The notes: generated by a model from the letters alone, not told the origin. Positions 1 to 6,448 are shown, counted from the first letter of the stretch. The stretch is 13,280 bases of DNA from Sulfurimonas sp. (GCA_002733945.2 NVXO02000002.1:470119-483398); one strand, 5' to 3'. Translations and numbers: made by a program.

Positions 1-93
1 TTATATATCATTATATATCCTTTTTTGTATTAAAATGTATTATTAAAATTAAGATGAGTATTCTTTTATTTTCAAATAAAATTTTACCATAAT

Positions 94-99
94 TATAAT
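94..99 (+). promoter_or_regulatory. possible -10 box upstream of the first small gene
   Basis: TATAAT at 94-99 in a very AT-rich stretch upstream of the gene starting at 207. No convincing -35 box, as is usual in Campylobacterota. A TATAAT match is easily found by chance in sequence this AT-rich, so this is a weak call. Otherwise 1-200 holds no gene I can support. Confidence 0.25.
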
Positions 100-206
100 T
101 ACGACAGATTAATAGGGAAAGTTTACTCCTCTTAATTATTTCTGTATTTGTAATTAAGTCAAAAATAGCTAAAATTACTCCATAATAATATCTTGAAGGA
201 ATGAGT

Positions 207-560
207 ATGTCACTTACAAAAGAAGAAATAAACAAAGAAGCGATTAGCACTTTTTTAGCCTATAACGGTATCACGCCAGAGACTGCTATGGGATATCATA
301 AATTTGAAGTAGCTTATCATGTCGGGGATACTAGAATATTTCGTGAAATGACGCCTGTAATTTTTAATATTCACATGCCAAGTGACATAAATGTTGTCTT
401 ACCTGAAATAAATGACATTGAATTTGAAACACAATTAAAAATCACGCAGCAGAATTTTCACTTTGATGATGACAATGAAACACTCGTAATTATTGGCGAT
501 GAATCAACAAAACACAATCAAAATTATAAAATACTAATTCATAGTCTCTATTTAGATTAA
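207..560 (+). CDS. hypothetical protein, 117 aa
   Basis: I do not recognise this protein. It is small, acidic and apparently cytoplasmic, with no signal peptide, membrane segment or Cys motif. The first 20 or so residues look helical; the rest alternates hydrophobic and polar residues in a beta-rich manner, with an acidic patch (FDDDNE) about two thirds along. I chose the second ATG (207) rather than the one at 201 because the Shine-Dalgarno AAGGA (196-200) touches the first ATG but lies an ideal 6 bases before the second; several other genes here use the same 6-base spacing. It stands alone, convergent with the haem-binding gene. The good ribosome binding site and clean reading frame in an AT-rich region support it being a real gene. 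Function unknown. Confidence 0.7.
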   Translation: MSLTKEEINKEAISTFLAYNGITPETAMGYHKFEVAYHVGDTRIFREMTPVIFNIHMPSDINVVLPEINDIEFETQLKITQQNFHFDDDNETLVIIGDESTKHNQNYKILIHSLYLD

Positions 561-579
561 AAGGAGACTATGTTCTTTT
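558..579 (+). terminator. weak hairpin just after the first gene
   Basis: TAAAAGGA and TTCTTTTA can pair over 8 positions (one G-U) around a 7-base loop, starting on the stop codon and followed by T-rich sequence. The stem is AT-rich, so termination is only possible, not strongly supported. Confidence 0.25.
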
Positions 580-648
580 ATTTCATCTTTAGTCATATTC
601 TCATTTATACTACATCTAGGAGTAAAGATATTATCAATTAACAGCAAT

Positions 649-681
649 ACGGTTTACAAATCTTTATTTTTTGTATACCGT
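649..681. repeat. 12-bp inverted repeat with one mismatch
   Basis: ACGGTTTACAAA (649-660) and TTTGTATACCGT (670-681) are inverted copies differing at one position, around a 9-base loop. The repeat lies between two convergent genes and has no T-run on either side, so it is not a classical terminator. It could be a protein-binding site, a transcript-end stabiliser or a relic of a small element. Confidence 0.5.
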
Positions 682-688
682 TTGACTT

Positions 689-724
689 GAGAAATAGTTG
701 TGCCCACAGGGTTAACTATTTCTC
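689..724. repeat. 11-bp perfect inverted repeat between convergent genes
   Basis: GAGAAATAGTT (689-699) and AACTATTTCTC (714-724) are perfect inverted copies. Inside the 14-base loop CCC (703-705) can also pair with GGG (709-711), giving a long hairpin readable from either strand. It sits about 40 bases beyond the stop of the haem-binding gene and may end transcription from one or both sides, but there is no T-run, so intrinsic termination is uncertain. Confidence 0.55.
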
Positions 725-764
725 TCCAAAGTTTTGTTATCTTTGCAAAATAAATTTTTAAAAA

Positions 765-1199
765 CTAATCATCATTTTCTTCACCAAATGTCGCTAAAAG
801 TCCTTTAGCTAACTCTTTTGTTTCACTTTCTGATAATTTAGCCTCAGGATGAGGAAGAACATAGAACCAAGGAGGCATTTCACCATCTTCAAGCTCTTCT
901 TTTGCTTCATCTCCATCATTCTTTTTTTGTTTACCCCACATAGAGGTATTAAAATGTTCGCGACCTTCTTCTACATCATATTTAACCAACCAAGATATTG
1001 GAGCCATGTTACTGTACCAAGGCCATTTTGTTTCGTTACTATGACAATCTGCACAAGCACGATCAAACAACTCTTTTGTTTTTGGACTGTCCCATGCAGG
1101 TTCTGCAAGGACAGGTGGGTTAGTATGATCCATACCATATGGTATGAATTGTATTACTACTATTATAACAATAATAATCCCTAATATCTTATATTTCAT
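765..1199 (-). CDS. membrane-anchored haem-binding (c-type cytochrome-like) protein
   Basis: A 144-residue protein with an N-terminal hydrophobic segment (residues about 4-19) that should hold it in the inner membrane with the rest in the periplasm. The haem c attachment motif CADCH is at residues 49-53, followed by KWPWYS. Further on is EMPPWFY, whose Met may be the second haem ligand. This pattern (CxxCH, then WPWYS, then MPPW) is that of the haem-binding domain family PF14376; its exact electron partner is not known. The ATG at 1199 has GGGAG 6 bases upstream; the ATG at 1205 lies directly against that sequence and is less likely. It is a single gene, and its upstream region contains the large structured element at 1220-1357, which would fall in its leader RNA if transcription starts further upstream. 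Confidence 0.85.
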   Translation of the reverse strand: MKYKILGIIIVIIVVIQFIPYGMDHTNPPVLAEPAWDSPKTKELFDRACADCHSNETKWPWYSNMAPISWLVKYDVEEGREHFNTSMWGKQKKNDGDEAKEELEDGEMPPWFYVLPHPEAKLSESETKELAKGLLATFGEENDD

Positions 1200-1219
1200 A
1201 TTCATCTCCCATTTAATAG

Positions 1220-1329
1220 ATAACGGCGAAGCTGAGCTCCATTAATGTATATTTCGGAAAATTCGTGTATGATTTTCTGGGATACAACAAATGGTTGGTG
1301 CCCCGTTTAGGGCTCAGCTTCGCCGTTGT
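1220..1329. repeat. large inverted repeat, 16 bp perfect arms, enclosing internal hairpins
   Basis: AACGGCGAAGCTGAGC (1222-1237) is the exact inverse of 1312-1327; pairing extends by A1220-T1329 and a T-G wobble at 1221/1328. The 74-base interior has further inverted pairs: GAAAAT (1257-1262) with ATTTTC (1272-1277), CAAC with GTTG around 1285-1296, and CCC with GGG around 1302-1312. The arms are much richer in GC than the surroundings. Read on the minus strand this would be a multi-branched leader RNA ending about 20 bases before the start of the haem-binding gene. It could instead be a small repeat element or recombination site. No match to a named RNA family is claimed. Confidence 0.6.
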
Positions 1330-1357
1330 ACGTTCTCGCTCCGCGGGAAGGTACAAC
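1325..1357. repeat. second hairpin adjoining the large inverted repeat
   Basis: GTTGTAC (1325-1331) pairs with GTACAAC (1351-1357). After one G-G mismatch the stem continues with TTC/GAA, a T-G wobble and CGC/GCG around a 3-base loop. It shares three bases (1325-1327) with the right arm of the larger repeat, so the two helices compete or stack end to end. GTTGTA can also pair with TACAAC at 1283-1288, an alternative fold. Confidence 0.55.
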
Positions 1358-1579
1358 TCTTTATTCAATCCCATTATATACACTTTAGCCTAATAAACAA
1401 ACAATAACACATATAAAAAGTGTTTCCTTGTATTTACATGAATTCCCCTATTATTGGGATTTTATAAATTTTATAAGATTATATAGAGAGAAGTATTACT
1501 GAAACTGAAGAAAAAAGTGTGTGTTTAATGTTGAAACGTCCATTGTTTGAACATAAATGAGAGTGAATTGTCATATGTC
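1358..1579. other. gene-free AT-rich stretch with possible promoter and small dyads
   Basis: I find no gene here. On the minus strand TATAAT occurs at 1483-1478 and could start a leader of about 270 bases for the haem-binding gene, running through the structured element. ACACTTT (1380-1386) is inverted at 1417-1423. An imperfect dyad at 1528-1554 pairs ATGTT with AACAT and AAAC with GTTT around one G-G mismatch. None has a recognised role. Confidence 0.35.
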
Positions 1580-1583
1580 GGGC

Positions 1584-1606
1584 TAAAAGGACATTATGTC
1601 CCTTAA
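1584..1606 (-). terminator. terminator after the permease gene
   Basis: On the minus strand AAGGGACA, loop TAA, TGTCCTTTT forms an 8-bp stem (one G-U) overlapping the permease stop codon and running into TTTTAG. Outer bases GGCT and AGCC can extend it. It fits an intrinsic terminator, although the T-run is short. Confidence 0.5.
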
Positions 1607-2715
1607 GCCGAGCAGCAGCTCCCGCCATCACACTCATCTTTTTTGTTTAAATAAGGCTTGAGCATATAGTAGAGAACAAAAGCCCAAAGCACTACACTTG
1701 AAACCATTGCTATTACACTTGCTTCTTCATGCATATGAACTAAGTCTTTAACATCCACACCACTTAAAATATAATCAAGTCCAAATCCAAACAGCACTGA
1801 ACCAACAATGATAGTTCCAAGATAAATATACAAAGTACGAGTGCCAAGCATTTTTTTAACTACGCCTATAGTTACTGTATTTGTCGCGGGTCCTGCTGAG
1901 AGAAAAACAAACGCAGCACCAGGAGAAACACCTGCTAGCATAAGTCCAGCAGCTATAGGAAGAGATGCTGTCGCACATACGTACATAGGAACTGCAATAG
2001 CCATAACTATAATGTATGAAAGCCATGAGTACTCTAAAAGAAGTGCGCTTAAGTTCTCAGGAATGGCAACTGCTATAAGAGCACCGAGAAAAAGTCCTAC
2101 TAAAAGAGGTGAAGCTATATCGCTCAGAAGTGTTCCAAAAGCGTAAGAGAGGGCATCTTGTATGAGTTTAATGAAACTCTTTTTCTCAACAACTTGTGCT
2201 TTTGGTGCTTGAGTGACTGAAAAGTTTTTAACAGCTTGTCCTGAAGCAGTTGGTCCAGCCATGCTAAACGCCGGTTTAACTTCTTTGACTAACTCTTCTT
2301 CTTGTTCCCCATAAAAGTTTGCTAAGATTCCAGCGATAATAGAAATAATCATAGAGGTAATTACACGGTAGATGGTAAACGCCCATCCAAACATACCGTA
2401 TGTCGCTAAAATACTATCAACGCCAGTAATAGGAGTCGAGATAAGAAAAGAGAGTGTTGAACCATTACTAGCTCCACTCTTTTTTATACTTGTAGCAAGA
2501 GGAATAACCCCACAAGAACAGACAGGCAAAGGTATACCAAATATAGTCGCTTTGATCACTGACCATACAGAATCTTTACCTAGATGATTTTTAACAATAG
2601 TATCTGGTACCAACTCATGCAATATTCCTGCAAAAATGAGTCCAAACAAAATGTAAGGAGCCATTGCATTACTTAAATCTACAAGAGCATATAAAAAAAG
2701 TGTTAAATATTCCAT
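1603..2715 (-). CDS. permease, SO_0444-type Cu/Zn efflux family (PF03773)
   Basis: A 370-residue inner-membrane protein with about eight hydrophobic segments and a central cytoplasmic loop (about residues 140-185) rich in Ala, Lys and Gly. The segment ending GIPLPVCSCGVIP (about residues 60-72) carries the conserved C-S-C of predicted permease family PF03773; related proteins are annotated as SO_0444-type Cu/Zn efflux transporters. The tail holds C362, C367 and C368 in CDGGSCC, probably a metal-binding end. Start chosen at ATG 2715, which has AGGAG 5 bases upstream; a longer frame back to 2754 would overlap the preceding gene and has no such site. It lies 8 bases after the small secreted-protein gene and is probably cotranscribed with it, opposite an ArsR-type regulator. 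Export of a thiol-binding metal or arsenic species is likely; the actual substrate is not shown by sequence. Confidence 0.85.
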   Translation of the reverse strand: MEYLTLFLYALVDLSNAMAPYILFGLIFAGILHELVPDTIVKNHLGKDSVWSVIKATIFGIPLPVCSCGVIPLATSIKKSGASNGSTLSFLISTPITGVDSILATYGMFGWAFTIYRVITSMIISIIAGILANFYGEQEEELVKEVKPAFSMAGPTASGQAVKNFSVTQAPKAQVVEKKSFIKLIQDALSYAFGTLLSDIASPLLVGLFLGALIAVAIPENLSALLLEYSWLSYIIVMAIAVPMYVCATASLPIAAGLMLAGVSPGAAFVFLSAGPATNTVTIGVVKKMLGTRTLYIYLGTIIVGSVLFGFGLDYILSGVDVKDLVHMHEEASVIAMVSSVVLWAFVLYYMLKPYLNKKDECDGGSCCSA

Positions 2716-2723
2716 GTATACTC

Positions 2724-2942
2724 CTAGTGAGTCGGGATATTGACAGTGCCACATTTGGCGGCACTACTTTTAGAAGTTTGTTTAGAAGCGTACTTACCAA
2801 CACCATATTTCGTGTACACTTTGTTTTTAGCTTTCATCTCATACACTTGAGTTGTTTTATTTGCATCATTAAGCCATGCACTCATACTTGAAGCAAATAA
2901 TGAACTCATACCCAAAACTAGTACTAAAAATAACTTTTTCAT
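2724..2942 (-). CDS. small secreted protein, 72 aa, upstream of the permease
   Basis: Residues 1-21 form a typical Sec signal peptide (MKK, then a hydrophobic core, then ASSMSA), leaving a mature protein of about 50 residues, Lys/Thr/Ser-rich, with a single Cys at about residue 64 and a C-terminal His. I do not recognise the family. AAGGA lies 7 bases before the ATG. It is the first gene of a two-gene unit with the metal-type permease, and its promoter region is shared with the divergent ArsR-type regulator. By context it may be a periplasmic accessory or metal-binding partner of the permease; that is inference from position and from the single Cys only. Confidence 0.7.
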   Translation of the reverse strand: MKKLFLVLVLGMSSLFASSMSAWLNDANKTTQVYEMKAKNKVYTKYGVGKYASKQTSKSSAAKCGTVNIPTH

Positions 2943-2955
2943 ATATCATTCCTTT

Positions 2956-2966
2956 TATGCTATAAT
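2956..2966 (+). promoter_or_regulatory. extended -10 promoter of the ArsR-type gene
   Basis: TATGCTATAAT is a consensus extended -10. Transcription would start near 2973, inside the dyad at 2969-2988, with a leader of about 40 bases. The identical 14 bases TTTTATGCTATAAT stand before rpsU (3294-3307). The element overlaps the ribosome binding site of the divergent gene. Confidence 0.7.
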
Positions 2967-2968
2967 TC

Positions 2969-2988
2969 ATATAACTATATTGTTATAT
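2969..2988. promoter_or_regulatory. candidate operator for the ArsR-type regulator
   Basis: ATATAAC (2969-2975), six bases, then GTTATAT (2982-2988): a perfect 7-bp dyad between divergent genes, covering the predicted transcription start of the regulator and lying upstream of the secreted protein/permease unit. ArsR/SmtB repressors commonly bind such AT-rich dyads. The assignment is from position and symmetry. Confidence 0.5.
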
Positions 2989-3011
2989 ATTTTAACTTTA
3001 AAAGAGATTAG

Positions 3012-3242
3012 ATGCAAAAACTAGTTATATTAGCAAATACTTTCAGTGATCTAAACAGAGTGGAGATACTCTCTTTACTCAAACGCGAACATGAACTCTG
3101 TGTATTTGAGATATGTGATACCTTAGAGCTATCACAACCCTTAGTATCAAGACACTTAAAAAAAGATGGAAAGTGGATTATATATAAACTTGCTCAGGAT
3201 AAAACACTTCACTATTTGCTATCTACTATAGAGGATAGATAA
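3012..3242 (+). CDS. ArsR-family transcriptional regulator with shortened wing
   Basis: A 76-residue winged-helix protein. The N-terminal helices (NTFSDLNRVEILSLL) and helix-turn-helix (VFEICDTLELSQPLVSRHLK, about residues 31-50) are clearly ArsR family. C30 and C35 lie where thiol-metal ArsR proteins have their ELCVC site, but the middle position is Phe. Directly after HLK (residue 50) comes KDGKWIIYKL, the second strand of the wing: about 10-12 residues normally present here (end of the recognition helix and first wing strand) are missing, in frame. This explains the short length against a usual 90-110. It is divergent from the permease unit that it would be expected to control. DNA binding may be impaired, so this could be a recently damaged gene; the rest of the frame is intact. 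Confidence 0.8.
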   Translation: MQKLVILANTFSDLNRVEILSLLKREHELCVFEICDTLELSQPLVSRHLKKDGKWIIYKLAQDKTLHYLLSTIEDR

Positions 3243-3296
3243 AACTATAAAGCAAATACTGGCTGTAAAAAAGATTAATTTCAAATCTCTTATTTT

Positions 3297-3307
3297 TATG
3301 CTATAAT
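3297..3307 (+). promoter_or_regulatory. extended -10 promoter of rpsU
   Basis: TATGCTATAAT, a consensus extended -10, 37 bases before the rpsU start codon. Transcription would begin near 3314, leaving a leader of about 30 bases. There is no clear -35 box. The sequence is identical to the ArsR-gene promoter over 14 bases. Confidence 0.75.
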
Positions 3308-3343
3308 GTCAATCAAATTTAAAAAGAAAGTGGGTGATGTGAT

Positions 3344-3556
3344 ATGCCAGGTATAGTACTACGCCATGATGATAATTTTGATGCATCTTACCGTCGTTTC
3401 AAAAAGCAAACTGACCGTAACTTAATCGTTACTGAAGCTCGTGCTCGCCGTTTCCACGAAACGGAAACTGAAAAACGTAAGAAATTTAAAATAGCTTCTC
3501 GTAAGAAAATGCTTAAGCGTCTTTATATGATGAGACGTTACGAATCACGCCTGTAA
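3344..3556 (+). CDS. rpsU: 30S ribosomal protein S21
   Basis: A 70-residue, very basic protein matching S21 along its whole length: the N-terminal MPGIVLR followed by a single Tyr-Arg-Arg-Phe-Lys-Lys stretch, then ARARRFHE and a C-terminal tail of Lys/Arg ([14 protein letters not shown]). S21 sits on the small ribosomal subunit near the anti-Shine-Dalgarno end of 16S rRNA and helps initiation. It is transcribed alone here, with its own extended -10 promoter and a downstream hairpin, unlike the rpsU-dnaG-rpoD arrangement of Enterobacteria. A GGGTGA-type ribosome binding site precedes the ATG. Confidence 0.95.
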   Translation: MPGIVLRHDDNFDASYRRFKKQTDRNLIVTEARARRFHETETEKRKKFKIASRKKMLKRLYMMRRYESRL

Positions 3557-3584
3557 GCGTTTCTCCTTCGGGAGACTCGTTTCA
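3556..3584 (+). terminator. rpsU: terminator after rpsU
   Basis: TCTCC (3562-3566), TTCG loop, GGAGA (3571-3575), with outer pairing AGCG/CGTT across a 2x2 internal loop, followed by a short T-run. It lies between convergent genes and may also limit readthrough from the DUF481 gene, though no T-run is seen on that side. Confidence 0.7.
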
Positions 3585-3605
3585 CTACATACAAAACAAA
3601 CTTCT

Positions 3606-4796
3606 CTAAAACTTCAAACCAAACCCTATCAATAACTGAAAATCATTCTGCTTTGGTATAGTCTGCTGTGATGTCTCTTGCGGATCTAGTATATAATCCC
3701 AAACTCCTGTTATATCTAAGTCTAACCAAGATGTCAATTCATTTTCTAATGTTAAAAGCATATGATGCTTGTATGTACCTGCAGCACTATTTACATATGT
3801 TAACTTGTAGTCATATATTAAATCAATTATAGAGTTTAATTCATTTTCATACTTCGTGCTAAACTCCAGAGCAGGAGAAAAATCTTCTGTTTTATTTCCA
3901 AATGCGACTGTTTCATATTTTGTATATACAAATGCGGGACCGCCAGAAAAGCTCCACCTTACCTTTTTATTGTCAATTAAAGTATAACCAACACCCACTC
4001 CTGCTGTCAATTGCTGTTGAATATTTATATATGTATCACTATATAACTCACTAAAAACTGGAGTCCAAAAGAAATGACGAGTTAGGTATCTATCATATTT
4101 TTGATTTAGACGATGATTATTTGATATTTCAGTTCCATCTTTCTCTGTGATTCTTCCAAGATAGTCTAAACTAAAACGGGAAACGGAAGATCGTCTCAGC
4201 ATATTTATTTTAGCACTATAATCATATTGATTAGTATTTCCACTACGGATATCAAAACTGAGTGTTGCTTTTCCTGACCAAAATTTTCTCTCATACTCAC
4301 CATCTGGAGCAAAAGATATTATGTCTTTACGTGCAAAATCATACTCATTCTCTCCTTGAATGATGGTAAGCTTATCCCCTTTTAAACGCAGTACACCTGG
4401 AAATGTAGCAAGATTCTCTATGTTTACGCTCATAATTTGATAACTCTTTATCCAAATAATATTATCAAACTTAAAACTATAAAGTCCTATTGCTGAACTA
4501 GCAAACTCTAGTCTATTGTTATAAAGAGCTCTTATTCTACCCTTAAACCACTCACCAGATTTTGTTTTTATCCAGTCATACTTTACAGGTATCGGTGAAA
4601 TTTTTGAAAAATCCTGTCCAATTTTATTAACAGGCACTGTGGGCTCTTCTTTCGCATCTAATACTGTCGCTTTTAGACGAATTGCATCATCACTAAGACC
4701 TGAGGTATCTTTAACTACCATCACTTGAAGATTGTTATCACTATGAGCTGCATGTAAAGAGAGAAAAAATAGACTTATTAGAAAAAAAACTTTCAC
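3606..4796 (-). CDS. DUF481 family outer-membrane beta-barrel protein
   Basis: A 396-residue protein with a Sec signal peptide (about residues 1-17). Residues about 70-170 form a small beta domain (TKSGEWFKGRIRALYNNRLEF, then a repeat-like LRLKGDKLTI segment). From about residue 180 (ATLSFDIRSGNTNQYDYSAKINMLRRS) to the end lies the DUF481 (PF04338, YdiY-like) barrel, with alternating strands such as SRFSLDYLGRI and RWSFSGGPAFVYTKY, ending in Phe as outer-membrane barrels often do. Function is unknown; some members are described as salt-induced. The start is GTG at 4796, three bases after the TGA of dgt, and no nearby ATG gives an intact signal peptide. It is the last gene of the long minus-strand run, so translation is probably coupled to dgt. 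Confidence 0.85.
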   Translation of the reverse strand: MKVFFLISLFFLSLHAAHSDNNLQVMVVKDTSGLSDDAIRLKATVLDAKEEPTVPVNKIGQDFSKISPIPVKYDWIKTKSGEWFKGRIRALYNNRLEFASSAIGLYSFKFDNIIWIKSYQIMSVNIENLATFPGVLRLKGDKLTIIQGENEYDFARKDIISFAPDGEYERKFWSGKATLSFDIRSGNTNQYDYSAKINMLRRSSVSRFSLDYLGRITEKDGTEISNNHRLNQKYDRYLTRHFFWTPVFSELYSDTYINIQQQLTAGVGVGYTLIDNKKVRWSFSGGPAFVYTKYETVAFGNKTEDFSPALEFSTKYENELNSIIDLIYDYKLTYVNSAAGTYKHHMLLTLENELTSWLDLDITGVWDYILDPQETSQQTIPKQNDFQLLIGFGLKF

Positions 4797-4799
4797 TTA

Positions 4800-5870
4800 T
4801 CAGAGCTTTCCATACATTTCATTATAAAAATTTATGGCATACCTATCACTCATACTTGCTATATAGTCCGCTATAACTCTATGTTTTTTACGAGTTTTTA
4901 ACTGTTTATAGTAAAACTCTGGAAGCATCTTTTCCTCTTCCATCAGACCATTATATAAACCTTTTATAGCTTGTTTTCCCGCGTACATTTTCCGTACTAT
5001 ACTTTTATGTTGGTACATCTTTGTAAACATGAGCTTTTTGAGCTTTTTGAGCTTTCTTTCTAACGCTTTGTCCATACCAATTGGTGTCTCGTTTTTGTCA
5101 TCTTTAAGGCGAGGTTCTGAGTACTCAAGTAGTGAATACACAAGATGATTTATCAGGTGTGAGCTAAATCTATAACGAAACATCTCATCATTCTCCGTAC
5201 CAACACCTTCAGCCTCAACCTTAGCAAGAATTTCTTGCACAAGTTCACTCTCTTTTAAATCTTCAAAACTAATAAGTCCTGAGTTTACACCGTCATCTAT
5301 ATCATGGCTTGTATAAGCTATCTCATCTGCCCTATCTACTATCATCGCCTCGAAAGAGGGGTGTTTATCTAAATTAAACTGCTCATGGATAGAATCTGGT
5401 AAAAATGACTTATGGTAAGGATATGAATGTTTTAAAATACCCTCTAAAGTAGCAAAGGTAAGGTTCAGTCCATCGAAGTTTTTATAGCGTTTTTCTAAAC
5501 GCGATACTACACGAAAACTCTGAAAGTTATGCTCAAAACCATTAACGAAACCATCTTCTTTTAAACACTCATCTAAGGTATCGCCACCAACATGCCCAAA
5601 AGGAGTATGCCCTAAGTCATGAGCAAGCGCTATGGCCTCAGCCAAAGACTCATTAAGCCCTAAAGTTGAAGTGATTGAGCGAGCAATTTGTGAGACTTCT
5701 ATAGAGTGTGTCAGTCGTGTACGGAAGAAATCACCCTCATGGTTTAAAAAAACTTGTGTTTTATACTCTAGCTTACGAAATGATCCAGAGTGGATAATCC
5801 TATCACGATCACGTGCAAAAGGGTTACGAAAATCTTTATCTATCTTGTAGAATCGTTCATCTTTTTTCAT
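4800..5870 (-). CDS. dgt: deoxyguanosinetriphosphate triphosphohydrolase-like protein
   Basis: A 356-residue cytoplasmic HD-domain enzyme expected to hydrolyse dGTP or other dNTPs to deoxynucleoside and triphosphate. Visible motifs are R-x-T-H (H55, in RTRLTHSIEVSQIAR), H84-D85 in ALAHDLGHTPFGH, the HNFQSFR stretch (114-120) typical of dNTPases, and ADEIAYTSHDIDD (181-193) with the final metal-binding Asp. Length fits the shorter, dgt-like subgroup. The ATG overlaps the PhnA-like gene's stop by one base (TAATG), with no clear ribosome site of its own, so translation is coupled. A run of about three 9-base units at 5031-5057 encodes a Lys/Leu-rich helix (LKKLKKL). In the same transcription run as thyX and nrdB, it would balance the dNTP pool. 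Confidence 0.92.
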   Translation of the reverse strand: MKKDERFYKIDKDFRNPFARDRDRIIHSGSFRKLEYKTQVFLNHEGDFFRTRLTHSIEVSQIARSITSTLGLNESLAEAIALAHDLGHTPFGHVGGDTLDECLKEDGFVNGFEHNFQSFRVVSRLEKRYKNFDGLNLTFATLEGILKHSYPYHKSFLPDSIHEQFNLDKHPSFEAMIVDRADEIAYTSHDIDDGVNSGLISFEDLKESELVQEILAKVEAEGVGTENDEMFRYRFSSHLINHLVYSLLEYSEPRLKDDKNETPIGMDKALERKLKKLKKLMFTKMYQHKSIVRKMYAGKQAIKGLYNGLMEEEKMLPEFYYKQLKTRKKHRVIADYIASMSDRYAINFYNEMYGKL

Positions 5871-6403
5871 TATGCTTTTTTAATAAACTCTGTTTTTATA
5901 AAAATTTTTGTGCCATTAACACGACCTTCAACATGACCTGCATCACCGGGAGCAAGTCCTATACGCGTAACAGTAGTACCGCGTTTAGCAGTAAATCCAG
6001 CACCTTTTACTTCAAGGTCTTTTAGGATTACTATAGAGTCACCCTCTTTAAGTTCAACACCATTTGCATCTCTATAAACAAGCTTGTTTGCTTCTGCATT
6101 TACAGCTTGTTCTGCTAACTTTAACTCATCTTCTTCTAAATACATCATCTCTATCATATCTTGACGACCTAGTCTATTCCAAAGGATGTATGACATTATC
6201 TTTGCTGCTGGTATTTCAGACCACATAGAGTCGTTTAAACAGTTGAAATGCGTCTCATCTAAGTCACCAGACTCTATCTGGGTATTACAGTTTGCACAAA
6301 GATATATACTCTGTTCTTCACTTGCATCACTTACAGGTAGTTCAACTACACTCACATTATCATCACTACCACATAGTTCACATATACTACTACGACTCGG
6401 CAT
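5870..6403 (-). CDS. PhnA-like (YjdM) zinc-ribbon protein
   Basis: A 177-residue protein in two parts. The N-terminus has a four-Cys zinc ribbon, C8-x2-C11 and C36-x2-C39. Residues about 110-177 (RDANGVELKEGDSIVILKDLEVKG, ending IKTEFIKKA) match the C-terminal domain of E. coli PhnA/YjdM closely. Between them is a helical middle part (about 45-108) that E. coli PhnA (about 111 residues) does not have. Despite the name, PhnA proteins are not shown to be phosphonate-degrading enzymes, so no reaction is assigned. GGGAGG lies 6 bases before the ATG. It follows the lipoprotein gene after 45 bases and overlaps dgt by one base. Confidence 0.85.
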   Translation of the reverse strand: MPSRSSICELCGSDDNVSVVELPVSDASEEQSIYLCANCNTQIESGDLDETHFNCLNDSMWSEIPAAKIMSYILWNRLGRQDMIEMMYLEEDELKLAEQAVNAEANKLVYRDANGVELKEGDSIVILKDLEVKGAGFTAKRGTTVTRIGLAPGDAGHVEGRVNGTKIFIKTEFIKKA

Positions 6404-6448
6404 TTAGTGCCTCCCTGCATTGAACTTTACTTCTTATTCTATTTTCCA

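Noticed and set aside
11..250. Minus-strand reading frame at the window start
   Set aside because: It begins inside the first gene on the opposite strand, has no ribosome binding site, and its composition follows the AT-rich DNA.
849..1184. Plus-strand frame opposite the haem-binding gene
   Set aside because: It is a shadow of the strongly supported CxxCH protein; it has no motif and no ribosome site.
1216..1331. Integron attC recombination site
   Set aside because: The length and the terminal AAC...GTT are suggestive, but the arms pair perfectly over 16 bp without the unpaired spacer and extrahelical bases of attC. GTTGTAC departs from GTTRRRY, and no integrase or second site is in the window.
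2715..2754. Longer N-terminus of the permease from 2754
   Set aside because: It would overlap the small secreted-protein gene by 31 bases; ATG 2715 has an ideal AGGAG site and gives the usual family start.
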